DNA from: Planoprotostelium fungivorum
Taxonomy: Eukaryota; Evosea; Variosea; Cavosteliida; Cavosteliaceae
Direction: 5' to 3'
Length of the DNA: 64,000 bases
NCBI GenBank assembly: GCA_003024175.1
Contig: MDYQ01000042.1
Location: forward strand, 1 to 64,000
Part shown: positions 1-10,573 of the stretch, one piece after another
How positions within the stretch are numbered: position 1 is the stretch's first letter
Layout: every line of letters begins with the position of its first letter
Made by a program: the position numbers and the translations under genes
Notes under the pieces: model-generated
What the model was told of the DNA's origin: nothing
Database searches by the model: none
The model's input: only the letters and a program-made list of their open reading frames with translations

Positions 1-26
1 TCATCATCTTCTTGACATTTCCTCAG

Positions 27-175
27 GTCTTCCGAAAGGCGGAAAATTAAGACAGCTTGACTCTCCTGTGGACAACGCCCGAAGCCAAGCCCTTCCCCCC
101 GAAGGCCTCGAGCTGGACGTGTTTCCTCTGCGTCTCATCTTTTCATCTATGACGATAGACGCAGGTGATGACTGA
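27..175 (+). CDS. possible last exon of a gene entering from the left edge
   Basis: After a pyrimidine-rich tract ending in CAG at 24-26, one plus-strand frame stays open to a TGA at 173-175, about 48 residues ending FSSMTIDAGDD. I recognise no family. The opposite strand of the same stretch is also open for some 60 codons, so the strand is not certain. If real, it is only the C-terminal end of a longer protein. Confidence 0.25.
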
Positions 176-344
176 GCCTCCCGCTCAGTGGATATCTCAT
201 GCGTTTCGAGTTCGGGGGATTGTCCAGGAAAACTCGTCGGGTCGGACGGACCGAAAATGATCCGCGGCCCTTCTTCGGAGCATTATCAGCGCCACCTGAA
301 GAGCAGAAATACCAGATAAAGCAACTACCAAGGCCAACGAGAAC

Positions 345-1549
345 ATGCCTGACTTACCCAAACTCGTGAAGAAGATCTCGAACCCGTTCCTGCACAGGAG
401 GTGAGAGACGCTCGATCATCGATCCATCGATGGATCGATGGGATTTCAGATGGAAGATGACAGATGAACAGTAAATCGAAGGAGTCTTTCAGCCTCTCCT
501 CTTCGTATGATAGTTCTCAAGAAGTACCCAAGAGTATCTCTTGTCAACCTTCGAACTGTATGGGGGACCCAGCTAATTTCGATCCGAAGAGCTACTCTTT
601 CGTCTCTAAACTCGGTAAAGGGTGAGGAGCTCGTTCGACATTCGTATCATGTTCTCACAAAAAATGCAGAAGTTTCGGGCGTGTGGATCTTGTCTCGTCG
701 AGTGGAACTCTCTTTGCCCTCAAGCAGCAGAAAGCTCGCAGACAGAACTTTGGAGAAGAGATCGACACTCACGTTAAGGTATCACAGAATGGAGACCATG
801 ACAATGTCGTCAAACTCTATTACGCCTCCGGAAACTCATGCAAGACGGGTCTCATCGCCATGGAGTACTGCAACGGCATATCACTTTCGTCCCTCGCCAC
901 CTGGATGAACGAGTCTCAACTCCGTATCGTCACTCGTCAGATCCTCTCGGGTCTAGTCTTCTTACACTCCATCGGTATCATCCACAGAGACATCAAACCC
1001 GAGAACATCATTGTCGGCCGAGACGGTATCGTTAAGATCATCGATCTGGGCGTCGCCGCAGACTTCAAGTCCTACGCCCCAGACACTCCATCGGGCTCCC
1101 TCCTCTACATGGCCCCCGAGCAGATCGGCTGCATGGAGAAGCCCATCCAATACGGACCTGCTATAGACATCTGGGCCCTCGGTATCTCTCTCATCGAGCT
1201 CGCTCTCGGCCGCCTCCCCAATGCAGAACTGTCCAAGAGCTCTCTCATCTCGGCCGTCACGAGGGGCGATGCCCCGACACTGGCAAAGACATCACGTCTC
1301 TGCAAGGTGCACAACCACTTCTCCATGGACATGCACGACTTCATCTCCACCTGCACGAGAAAGGATCCCAATCTGAGACCCACCGCCGAAGAGATGACGA
1401 AGCATGCGTGGCTGCTCGAGCCCCAGAATGATGCAGAGATGCAGTCATTGAGAGATCTGGTGGACGTTTCCATGAACAGAGAGAGCCGAACAAAGCACAC
1501 GAGCATGCTGATGAAGAGAGTCAGTGGAGAGAGACAGAAGAGGGTGTAA
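345..1549 (+). CDS. serine/threonine protein kinase
   Basis: Transfers phosphate from ATP to proteins; target unknown. Three exons (345-400, 493-621, 670-1549) give about 354 residues. The N-terminal ~60 residues are basic and Ser-rich. The kinase domain follows: glycine loop GKGSFGRV split by the second intron, the ATP-binding lysine in FALKQQ, the catalytic loop HRDIKPEN, and an APE-type activation-segment end in YMAPEQ. The magnesium motif is DLG rather than the usual DFG, a tolerated variant seen in several kinase families. The C-tail is basic, ending GERQKRV. The domain is compact and STE-like or CAMK-like, with no accessory domain visible, so I do not assign a family. The second GT-AG intron exactly restores the glycine loop. 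Confidence 0.93.
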
Positions 1550-1645
1550 AATAGTTGTCATGCTGGGGGCGAAAGAGCTTCGATGACCCAGTGAAGTTTT
1601 GATAAAATTGAATTTTAAACGATTTTATTCTCGATCGGTGATCTC

Positions 1646-1926
1646 ATGAATGTCAATCCAATCTATAGCTTGACTGTAGCCTCTATATTGAATGACTCAA
1701 TCCTGAGCGCAGTGCACGCCATCAACAACGCTATCCAGAACAGCAGAGTGGAGAGTTCAACGACAACCTCAACACGAGTGAGCTTCACGTGACATCCACA
1801 GGTAACAACCTGGTGCTGAAGAGGAAGCCGACTCTCGGATTTGGACTTCATCTGCCCGGTCACTCATTAGAACATGTGATCCCCGTGGTCGCTGTCGTTG
1901 TGTGTCACATCACAACAGAAGACTGA
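1646..1926 (+). CDS. small hypothetical protein, 78 residues
   Basis: An ATG at 1646 opens 44 codons. A 44-nt GT-AG intron (1778-1821) then joins in phase 0 to 34 more codons ending at TGA 1924-1926. The first half reads MNVNPIYSLTVASILNDSI and the second ends in a hydrophobic patch (VIPVVAVVV) followed by CHITTED. Intron size and phase are typical of the window, which is the main support. No family recognised. It lies between the kinase and the FSP1-like gene on the same strand and could instead be untranslated. Confidence 0.4.
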
Positions 1927-2168
1927 TCGACGGACGCGTTTTCTTGTTGTAAAGACAACGGTAATACACCGATCAAGTCAAGAATGACGGTGATAGTAAT
2001 GAGCCAAGCTTCACGAAGGTTCTTCAGGCCTCTAAAGGACGTTCGAGAAGATGATCGGGATTCCTAAACCCCGAATACCGACCCGACCCGACCTTCCAGA
2101 AACTTGCCGTTTTATCTCGCACCCTTCTCATTCAATTTTAGACAACTGCAAGTCAGCCAACACACACA

Positions 2169-3592
2169 ATGAGCAAGGTGATTGGCGATCCTCTGAGGGG
2201 AGGGCTGACGATCGTAGGTCGTTATCGTCGGAGGAGGTTATGCGGGAGTCAATCTGGCAAAGATCTTGGACAAGGGTAATACACTTTCCTCTTAAAATCG
2301 GCTGATCGTCGAGCAGATTTCGAAGTCACCATCATAGAGAAACACGATAAGTTTAATCACAATCTCGCCGCTCTTCGTGGTGCCGTGCAACACGACTGGT
2401 CTCCAAAGACGTTCATCGGTTACGATCGGCTGTTACGTAACGGAAAGGCAAGCCATCTGATCGAAAACCCATCACACCTCTCATACGATACAGGTCATAC
2501 AAGGTACTGTCAAGAGCATAGACGCCAATAGCGTCCACTTAGAGAGCTCCACTGGCGAGTCACAAGTTCTCTTCGATTTCTTGGTCTTAGCCACTGGCTA
2601 CAAGTGGCCATTATTCGTCAAGAACACCGACTCCGCCCAAGGAATTGCCGTTCACAAGAAGACGTCCACTAACATCGCCGCCGCCGAGCACATCTTGATC
2701 GTCGGAGGTGGAGCCGTAGGTCAGAGACTTCATCACCACCATCGATCCTCTAACCCAAACGACAGGCTGCGAGACAGCAGGAGAGATCCGCTTCATGCAT
2801 CCCAACAAGAAGATCACCATCGTTCACAGCGGACAGGAGCTCATCGGCCCCGGCTACAAGCCAAGCTTCTACAAGAAGATGAACGAGAAGATGCAAGCTC
2901 TGAACATCGAAGTCGTTCGAGGTGATCGAGTCACCACGACACCACCAGCCGATGGCTTCGATGAGACAGTGGAGAAGAGGTGAATTATCACATCGTTGTA
3001 GACGGATGATGACATCATCAACAGAACCTATTCGACCCAATCGGGCAAGACTATCGAGGTGATCATCGTACAGCGTCGTGAGAGAAAACTCACCGAAAAC
3101 TCAGGCTGACTTCTCCATGTGGTGCACTGGTGGTACCCCCAACACCGCCTTCCTCAGAGAATTCTTGGAATCTTCCCTCCTGCCCACCGGTCACGTCAAA
3201 GTGGAGCCGACTCTGCAGCTTCCGGGCCACAGCAACGTCTTTGCCATGGGTGACATCGCCGCTTTAGAGGAAGGAAAGCTGGCCTACTTCACAAAGGAGC
3301 ATGCCAACACGGTCGCGAACAACATCCGCGTCCTCCGGAAAGGTGAGACCGTTTGAAATTCAAATCGCGCGGGAGATTCATCGCCTCAGGTGGTAACAAG
3401 CTGAAGGAGTACAAACCGCAGTCGGTCGTCGTGTTGATTCCGTTGGGTCCTCGCGATGGAGCCTCTCAACTGCCGTTCGGCGTCGTCGGCGGGACCATCA
3501 CTTCGATGATCAAGGGAAAGAAGCTCATGGTGGAAGACCAGTGGGGCGTCTTGAACCGCAAGGGGCTGTTGGCAACCGAAGCGCGAGCTTAG
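2169..3592 (+). CDS. FSP1/AIFM2-like FAD-dependent NAD(P)H oxidoreductase
   Basis: Two-dinucleotide-binding-domain flavoprotein of the AIFM2/FSP1 class, known in animals to reduce quinones and protect membrane lipids. Seven introns give about 370 residues, matching the family (human about 373). Visible: FAD Rossmann motif IVGGGYAGVNLA (residues ~6-17), the NAD(P)H motif GGGAVGCETAGE (~137-148) interrupted by an intron, ATG near residue 99, and the FAD-phosphate motif VFAMGD (~269-274). The first exon codes only three residues, MSK. Human FSP1 is N-myristoylated on Gly2; here residue 2 is Ser, so myristoylation is not expected. The intron at 2448-2493 begins with GC instead of GT, and the join restores NGKVIQG. 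Location and substrate are inferred only. Confidence 0.93.
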
Positions 3593-3635
3593 ATGATAAA
3601 GATTTATTTATTCACAACGGTGTAAACGGTGCATT

Positions 3636-4025
3636 TCATCGGTGTAGACCGTTCTTCCTGATATGACGAGAAAGTATATCATGAGTGGACGTCACCATCG
3701 CGTCGTTGACTGGCCTCGGGAAGCTCTGGGATGGGTCAGCGTGGAACTGTGGGGTTTCAATCGCCCACAAACCCTTCATCTCTTCCACGATTCTGTCTAA
3801 ATCTCCGATAAGGTCTATTATCTCCTCACAATGAAAGACTGTGTAAACCAACCGTGTCACATCTTTCTCACCCAGATTCTATAGTAGCAGTTCCGCAGGT
3901 GGCGTTGCGTCGGGGTCTTGTAGAAATCTCTCGTTGATGGGTTCCCGTTCACTTACATTCTCCATCCCATCCATCTGCCCCAGAGTAGAACGCCTAACAG
4001 ATGGGAGAATGTTGAAGACAGTCAT
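3636..4025 (-). CDS. small hypothetical protein, about 104 residues
   Basis: Minus-strand ATG at 4025-4023 opens MTVFNILPSVRRS. A roughly 78-nt intron ending CTATAG then joins a 3' exon reading from NLGEKDVTRLV to a TGA at 3636-3638. The long exon contains an acidic/hydrophobic helix-like stretch (EEIIDLIGDLDRIVEEMKG). No family recognised. The gene is convergent with the FSP1-like gene, whose 3' end lies 44 bases away. Support is open frame plus plausible splicing only, and it could be chance. Confidence 0.35.
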
Positions 4026-4267
4026 CTTTCTCCGCTCAATCAGCTATAGATGGGATTCTATAGGGCGCTATGGACTGACATACTCGTGGTCTTTGTGAGA
4101 AATGGAGGCGTTTATCCGTAGGGAGGCTTCCATCAAGCTCGGAACGTCTGCTTACGCTGCTGTCATGGCCAAGGTGCCCACTGTCAGGATGGCTATGATT
4201 GCCTCCCTAACACCACATAGTACTTGTTCTGTTCACATTTCATAATCTGCGAGAAGCAACACCAGAC

Positions 4268-4964
4268 ATGAACTCAGTGTATCTATTCAAATCGAGTCAA
4301 GACGGACATCCATTAGAGCTGGTGATGCAGTGGATCGACGAGCTGTGGTCACAAGAAACGGAGGCCGAGAAGGAGCCAGTCAAGTCTATACCGCGCATGA
4401 TCTCCTCTCCCACTTGCGAGCGCTTTGATTTTCGGCTTCAAGAGCCTCTTAAAAGTCGCCAGAGAAAATCCTACGACGGAGAGAGCCGATTTTTATCTCC
4501 CAAGCCAGTCGTTCTCTTAGACGAGGTGAATATCTTCGCATCATCTCACCATCTTCGAGAGCTGACCATTCACAGACGTCGAGTCTATCGTTTCAATTGA
4601 AGAGTTGCGTGGTCACAGTGACTTTATTGGATGAAGATGGTTCACCTCTAGACCACGGAGATCAGCATCATCTTAACGGCCCAAACGGCAGACAGAGCGT
4701 CATGGCCATGCCGTACGGCCGCACGCCTCCCATGTTTCTCAAGGTGATGCTCGTGACTCGTCATTCTTCTGATGCGTTCTTCAGGTCGGCAAAGAGTTGG
4801 AGACAAAGACTGTCAGACTGGGATTCTCCATACAATACGAGACGCTGAACGGAACAAAGGGAAGAGAGGTCCTCATCTCAAATCCTTTCGATCTTCTCAG
4901 AGATCGAAGTAGTTCTGGCTGTAAGAAACGAGCCATGTCGCAAATGAGAATCATGTGTGTGTAA
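4268..4964 (+). CDS. hypothetical protein
   Basis: Starts MNSVYLFKSSQDG at 4268 and continues through introns near 4528-4575 and 4742-4784 to TAA 4962-4964. The middle exon reads SCVVTVTLLDEDGSPLDHGD, followed after the second intron by VGKELETKTVRLGFSIQYE. The alternation suggests a beta-rich domain, and the C-tail is basic (GCKKRAMSQMR). No family recognised. An upstream exon starting MEAFIRREAS at 4102 may belong, but none of the obvious splice joins keeps frame, so I chose 4268. An AATAAA follows the stop. Confidence 0.6.
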
Positions 4965-5386
4965 ATAAAAGAGTCGAAAATGATGAGAGGGATGGGAGAG
5001 CGATGATGACGAAACATCAGAGGTCATCAGCAAGATAGACCATTGGGCCTTGCATAGGCAATCTCTTTCTTTGGGTTTCGTGGATGTCAGTTCCTACTGA
5101 TTGGAGTGTGATTCTCAAGACAGAATATTCTGGATCGTCCGCTGAACACATCTTTCAGCCGATTGTCTGTCGAGAGAAGATGAAAAGGATATATTCGCCA
5201 CACGGCTGTCAGCTCATCTTTCTCTCCAGAAGCGCTATCGATCTCCTCCGGCTCAATTCATCTACCTTCTATCTATTGCGTACGCGGCTGTAAGCGTACA
5301 GAGGGAATATGATCAGGCGGTCGATAGAAAGCCTTCGCGCCAAATTGTTGTGATGAGATCAGTTCACATCGCGTTTATTCTTACAA
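4965..5386. other. convergent intergenic stretch
   Basis: Between two 3' ends. It contains AATAAA just after the upstream gene and a 69-codon open frame at 5084-5293 with no recognisable family and no splicing support. Nothing else convincing is seen. Confidence 0.4.
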
Positions 5387-6433
5387 TCATCCGAGAATCC
5401 CGAAATAGTTGAGATGGTCTTTTACCTCGTAGACCCACATGGAATTCGAACAACTCATATCTACACATCGTCACCCTTCAACTCGACTCATCATCTCTTC
5501 TACCTTCCGTCTCCTTGCATCGCTTCCAATGCACGCCATTGACCTCATCCATCCAGTACTCGTCATCGATGTGAACGTATCCCATCAGTATAATAGGAAG
5601 GTGAATCACTGGATCTCTACCGTGTGTCACTCTGACCGAGTGGAGTAGCTTCGCATTCATCCACTGAGAGAATGCAAGGTTACCGACGCTGACAGGTTCA
5701 GTTCGAATATCGAGGCTGGCTATGTCTATACCGAGGAGAACCATAAGTCCACAAGTGTAGCTTCTCTGACGGTACGAGTTGATGATGTAAGACATCGGCA
5801 GCGGCCAGTGTTGCTAGTGGGCCACCGAAAGAATATCCAACAATATGGACAGGTAATGTGGGGTATTCTGCCGTGAGACGATGGAGGGACAGACGAAGTT
5901 GCTTCTGTATCGCTGCATGACGATGAGTCTTGCGATGTGGAGGAGATACGGACAGAGGTAAGCTGTGTACCAGCCGAGATGAACTGCGATGGATTGGTCC
6001 ATGCCAGAGACGGGAGTCTGTACGACGATCTCTGAATCGTAGAGATCGATCGATGTGGATAGTGCACGAAATGTGAGGACGACTGTGGGAAATCATGAGC
6101 GGAGAAGGAAATGATGACACGGGTATCAGATGATCTCACTGTAATTAGATGTCACGGCTGCATAACCAAAGATATTGTTGTCGATTCCATCGAAGAAGCC
6201 AGTGACGTTGGCGCGGGGGGCGTCTGGAAATTCTGGCAAATACCTTTTCTATTTAGAAGATGGTCACCGACGATCACCCACCACTTCGAGAGATTCTGTC
6301 GTGATGAACTGGCTGCATAGGCGAAGTAGATCTTCTCTTTGGCTTCTTCGTAAGTCGGTTGGTGATCACTCGATGCGACGGAGTGGACGCAGATGAGGAA
6401 GATACAGATCAAGATTGTGTGGTTGAGTGTCAT
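5387..6433 (-). CDS. secreted class 3 lipase
   Basis: Alpha/beta-hydrolase of the fungal-type lipase class 3 family, hydrolysing ester bonds of lipids outside the cell or in food vacuoles. I start at MTLNHTILICIFLICVHSVAS because this is a clear signal peptide. Five short introns give about 270 residues. The nucleophile elbow is GYSFGG (Ser ~156), followed by the family-typical TYGSPRVGN, the acid in GRDPVIHLP, a candidate catalytic His in GYVHIDDE, and the closing DHLNYFGI at the very end. Every intron join restores a conserved lipase segment. It is transcribed divergently from the Nudix gene; with GH16 and the peroxidase it forms the window's secreted-enzyme set. Confidence 0.92.
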
Positions 6434-6780
6434 CACGAGAATGATGGACGGCCACATCCAATCCTCCTTCACTCATTTCCGAGGCCCGCGGCCCGTCGGC
6501 TTCGGCTTCAATTCAGCTTCGTCTTATCCTGCTTCTGCGAGTGAACATGTGAAAGATGTGAAAGAAAGACGCTTCCCGTGTGGAGAATCGTCGGAGCTCG
6601 CTGTCTTCTGTTGTAAGATGAGAATTCGAGATCTGGTCTCATCTCAAAGTGGATGTTTTGTGGAGAGAGTTATGAATTGATGTGGTTTGGATTCACGCTC
6701 TGATGGATGTCCATCGTCGATAATGTGGCTGTCCAAATATTTGTGCCTTGTGTGTCCTTGCGTGGATGAGACAATCGAAC
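6434..6780. promoter_or_regulatory. divergent promoter region, lipase / Nudix
   Basis: The 347 bases between two divergent starts. Open frames across it have no family match. No TATA box or other known element can be named with confidence; called by position only. Confidence 0.35.
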
Positions 6781-8073
6781 ATGTCTGCAACAAAAGATGT
6801 CAAATCACCTCTCGTCGAATTAAAGATTCCAGAGCTGCAAAGGCTTCCGAATACTCCATTGAGAGCGGAGGCTGACCATTATTCTGGAGTGATTGTGGAT
6901 CACAAGTCGCTCAGTTCTGATGCTGGATCCTTCAATGATGAATTATCGGGTGAGGTTTCACGAGGTCAGTCAGTTCGCATCTCATCTTCCATTAGAATCG
7001 CTCAGGATTTGGAAAGACAATAACAAGAAGGGAGTCTGGATTAAAATTCCCATCGATAGATCAGAGCTGATCCCAGTCGCTGTCAGTGTGAGCACCTCTT
7101 CCAAATGTTGGTGATGTGATAACACATCCTATAGTTAGGATTCATATTCCATCATGCACAGAAGGATTACCTCATGTTAGTTCAATGGCTACCCTCCACA
7201 ACATCTACCATTCCCAGTTACGTCACACATTACATCGGTGAGCATGGCTTATGTTGGCATGTTGTAAAGGTCAAAAGGTGTGGGTGGACTCGTCATGAAC
7301 GACAATCGAGAGGTGCGAATCATGGACATCGAATCACCAACGATCATGTGATGTGAGCTGATCCATGAAGGTCCTCTGCATCAAAGAGAAGAACGGGCCT
7401 ATCAAAGGCTTCTGGAAGATACCTGGAGGCATGGTAGATTCAGGTGAGGTACAACGATCTCAATCATCTCAGTATGATCGATCGCCTTCCATCCTCAATT
7501 TTCGACCAGGCGAGGAGATCACAGATGCAGCCGTAAGGGAGGTGAGAAGACACATGACGCATCGTCTCGCGATGGGGTGACGACCGCGAAGGTCTTCGAA
7601 GAGACTGGTATCCGCACAGAATTCCAGTCTCTCATCTGTTTCCGTCAATCTAATGGTCACGCCTTTGGAATGTGAGTCGCATCGTCCTCTCAGTCAACAA
7701 AACTCTGACGTGATTTCATCAGGAGCGATCTGTATTTCATCTGCAGATTGAAACTGATCGGTGATACGAACATCACGAAACAGGAGACGGAGATATCAGA
7801 AGCGGCTTGGTTACCCGTGAGTCCGATCGTCACTCGTGCATCGTCCTCATACAGACACCGATCATCATCTGTTGTTGATGATGCTTGATGCTGATGATGC
7901 GACACCAGATGGAGAGATTCGAGCAGCTACCCTATGGAGACGGAGTGTACAGCAAGATTCTTCGGCTTCAAGGTTTAAATTGTAAAGGAGAATACGACGG
8001 CTGGAAATCGGAGACGCTTCCGATCGGCTTCAGGCCAGGAGAGAATGTTCTTTACCACGGTTGTGATCAGTAA
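6781..8073 (+). CDS. Nudix hydrolase, NUDT6 / plant NUDX2-NUDX8 type
   Basis: Nucleoside-diphosphate-linked hydrolase with the N-terminal domain typical of NUDT6 and plant NUDX2/NUDX8. About 275 residues from nine exons. The N-terminal part shows the family signatures KGVWIKIPIDRSELIP and LGFIFHHAQKDYLML, then THYIGVGGLV leading into the Nudix fold. The Nudix box at about residues 147-169 is complete: GG-x5-E with AAVREVFEETG, keeping all metal-binding glutamates. Introns cut the box twice and splice cleanly. An ATG 33 bases upstream (6748) is also in frame; I chose 6781. Substrate is not predictable (ADP-ribose or CoA/NADH derivatives are common in the family). No targeting peptide is obvious. 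Confidence 0.93.
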
Positions 8074-8359
8074 ACATCGTCGCACCATCATCATATCATC
8101 TCTTCCACATTTCTCACGATGCGTCGTCATGGACACGACAGTTGTACTCTGGTGATACTGTGTCCTTCCATTCAAATATGGAACCGAGCGACAGAATACG
8201 GCGACACATACCAAGTGGTCTCGCGAGCTCTGGGATAATGACGAGCACCAACGTGCTAGCTTGTCTCTTTGGAGGACATTCAGCTGAACCAGATGCGAGA
8301 GACAAAGGATCGATCTTTTTTCTCTCCTTTCTTCTTGACTTCTGACACCACCGACGTAG

Positions 8360-10460
8360 GTTACTGTAACATACGGCGATTCCGCTTCACAAAATCGTTT
8401 ATCATTGACGTTGAGGTGAGTTGAGGGAGGTGCCCCAGCCTTCGTAGCACCTGAGAATACGATATTTTCAGCGGAAGGGGAGCGAGTTGGCCTGGTCATT
8501 CTCGCAGTTATCATCGAGCAAGAAGACGAACATCGTGGACGAGATGACCTACCTGACCGACTCGAGAGTGTCTTCAACGAGCACCATGCGATCATCGATT
8601 CACATGTCTCAACCAGAGTTCATCGTGGAGGTGATGTAGCCTGTTCTAGCTCTCATCGATCTGACACCGCCCAGTGTCTGAAAGAGAGGAACTTTGTACC
8701 TTTACAGAATTTGGCGAAACGCATCGATCCATCTCAACTCCATGCATTGGCCGAAGAAGTCTGGATCTTCTGCGAAGACTTTGACTGGGAGATCTTGAGG
8801 TGGTTCAGCAAATCGAAAGAGGAGATAGCACCTCTGGGACACTTGGAGTTCCCCGACTTGCTGCTGAAGCAGCTGGCCCTGGGAGACTTTTCCCTGAACT
8901 TTCACCGTCGACATTTGGCACCATATTTCCAGCGAGCGAAAGATGCCGCTGACCTCGTAAGGAACGAACGTCGTATATTCGACTGACTGGTTGTAGATGG
9001 AAGGACTCACAGTGGACATCCCCACCGTCGCCTCTATGATCGATCGATTATTCTGCGAATTGATCGAAAACCTCGTACACCTTCCAGTGTAAGTAATTCT
9101 CTTTTAAATACGACTGACGACATCCTACAGACAATTACGCATTCTGAGCATGGAATCGAGAGGAGAAGGAGGAAGAGGTGTGGAAGTCCTCAACAAACAG
9201 CTGAGAGAGTTCTTCATGTGGAACATGTTCCCCCTTCTCAACCGTCCCGCCGCCTTCGGCTACACCGACATCGATGGTGAGTCATCATCGTCTCGTCTCA
9301 TCATCACCATCGTTTGACTCAACTTAGATCGTCCGGAGATGAAGGCCGTTCTTGAAGAATGTTCCAAAGTCGTTGCTAATGCTTGCCGTCAGAAGCAACT
9401 GAAGAAGTATGACCCATACAAAGCATTGTATGTAGAGTGGAACGATAAGTTGAACGAAGCTTTCGACAGAGCCATCGAGGTTGAGGAAGTGAAGACTGCA
9501 CAACATATTTTTACCGCGCAGGTGATACTCTTCATTTCACGACTTCTCTTTCGGCTGATATCGGTTCAGTTACCATTGAACGATCGAAAATTGAGGAGAA
9601 ACGCAAAAAAATTGACAGAGTACATCGATGATCTGTTGGGCGATTCTGGATCGGAGATCAGCTCTCTTCACGGAGTCCCTCTCGAATTGGTACGATATTC
9701 TCTGACAATGAGATTTATTTGCCCCATCCGTTGTAGATACTGATTCAATTCACACAGGAAGCTCACCAGAAAGAAGCTTTACTGAAAAAGCTTTATTTAA
9801 ACTGGAAAGTCTTCAAATCGTACGGCTTCGGCGACATCTTCAGCTACCGCTCTCCCTCCATCACCGTACGTTACCATCCATCTACATCACTGTAGACACT
9901 CATCCTCTCAGACTGGCACCCACGCCCGAGTCGAAGTGTGGCTGAAGGGCGAAGTGAAAGACGTTGTAGAGCGAGTCTTCCACGGTCTTTTCAATCGTCC
10001 AGACTTTATGGATGTGAAGGTCACCGAGCAGTGCAACGGCTACAGACAAGTCAACTACCGAAAGAGGATGCCCTTCCCTTACAGTCAGAGATACGTCAAC
10101 GTCAACACGTGGACGACCGTGGACGATAAAGAGGGTGTCATCTACATCGAGGACAACGCAGAACATCAGGGGAAACCGAAGGGATGCGAGAGGGCGAGAT
10201 TGCAAGGTGAAGTTGAAGAGGTGATGATGATGGAGACTGATGATGATGCAGCCAGTGGAGTATACGTGAAGAAATACAATGAAGTTCTTAAAGTGGACAT
10301 CTTGTGGCACGTCATCCTTGGAGGTAACATTCCAGAATGGGTGAGTGTCTTTGTGGAGGTATCTGTGTGCTGAGTGGGTGTGCAGATGGTTTCTTATTGG
10401 ACAAACATCACGGCAAAGTCCCTCTCTCTCCTTGCCAGAAAGATCAAAGAGAAACAATGA
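8360..10460 (+). CDS. START-like lipid-binding protein with RasGAP-like helical domain (5' end unresolved)
   Basis: A long protein of at least 520 residues from about ten exons, ending TGA 10458-10460. The first visible exon begins after an acceptor at 8359; the true start lies upstream and could not be placed. The middle is helical. Segments such as VHLPVQLRILS, REFFMWNMFPLLNRPAAFG and ECSKVVANA resemble the RasGAP fold (helix ending in an R-x-I motif, FLRF-x-P-like block, SKVxQN-like block), a weak call. The C-terminal ~190 residues look like a START/VASt-type lipid-binding domain: HARVEVWLKGEVKDVVE, then VDILWHVILGGNIPEW and SYWTNITAKSL at the end. A role coupling membrane lipid to small-GTPase control would fit but is inference. 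Confidence 0.72.
9881..9896. repeat. intronic palindrome, weak copy
   Basis: TCTACATCACTGTAGA in an intron of the START-like gene. Two mismatches from a perfect palindrome. The distal acceptor CTCTCAG is the one that keeps frame. Confidence 0.5.
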
Positions 10461-10573
10461 GGATAATTTTCGTCGACAATTTTTGTGAGGTCGTGAAATA
10501 AATGCGAAATTTTTTATATCTTATTCTCTCCAAAAGAGAATGATAAGAAGAAAAGAAGATAATTCGAAACTCT

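Noticed and set aside
7975-8595. 206-codon minus-strand open frame
   Set aside because: It overlaps the last Nudix exon and exons of the START-like gene, is Ser/Arg-rich and has no family match; a shadow of coding on the other strand.
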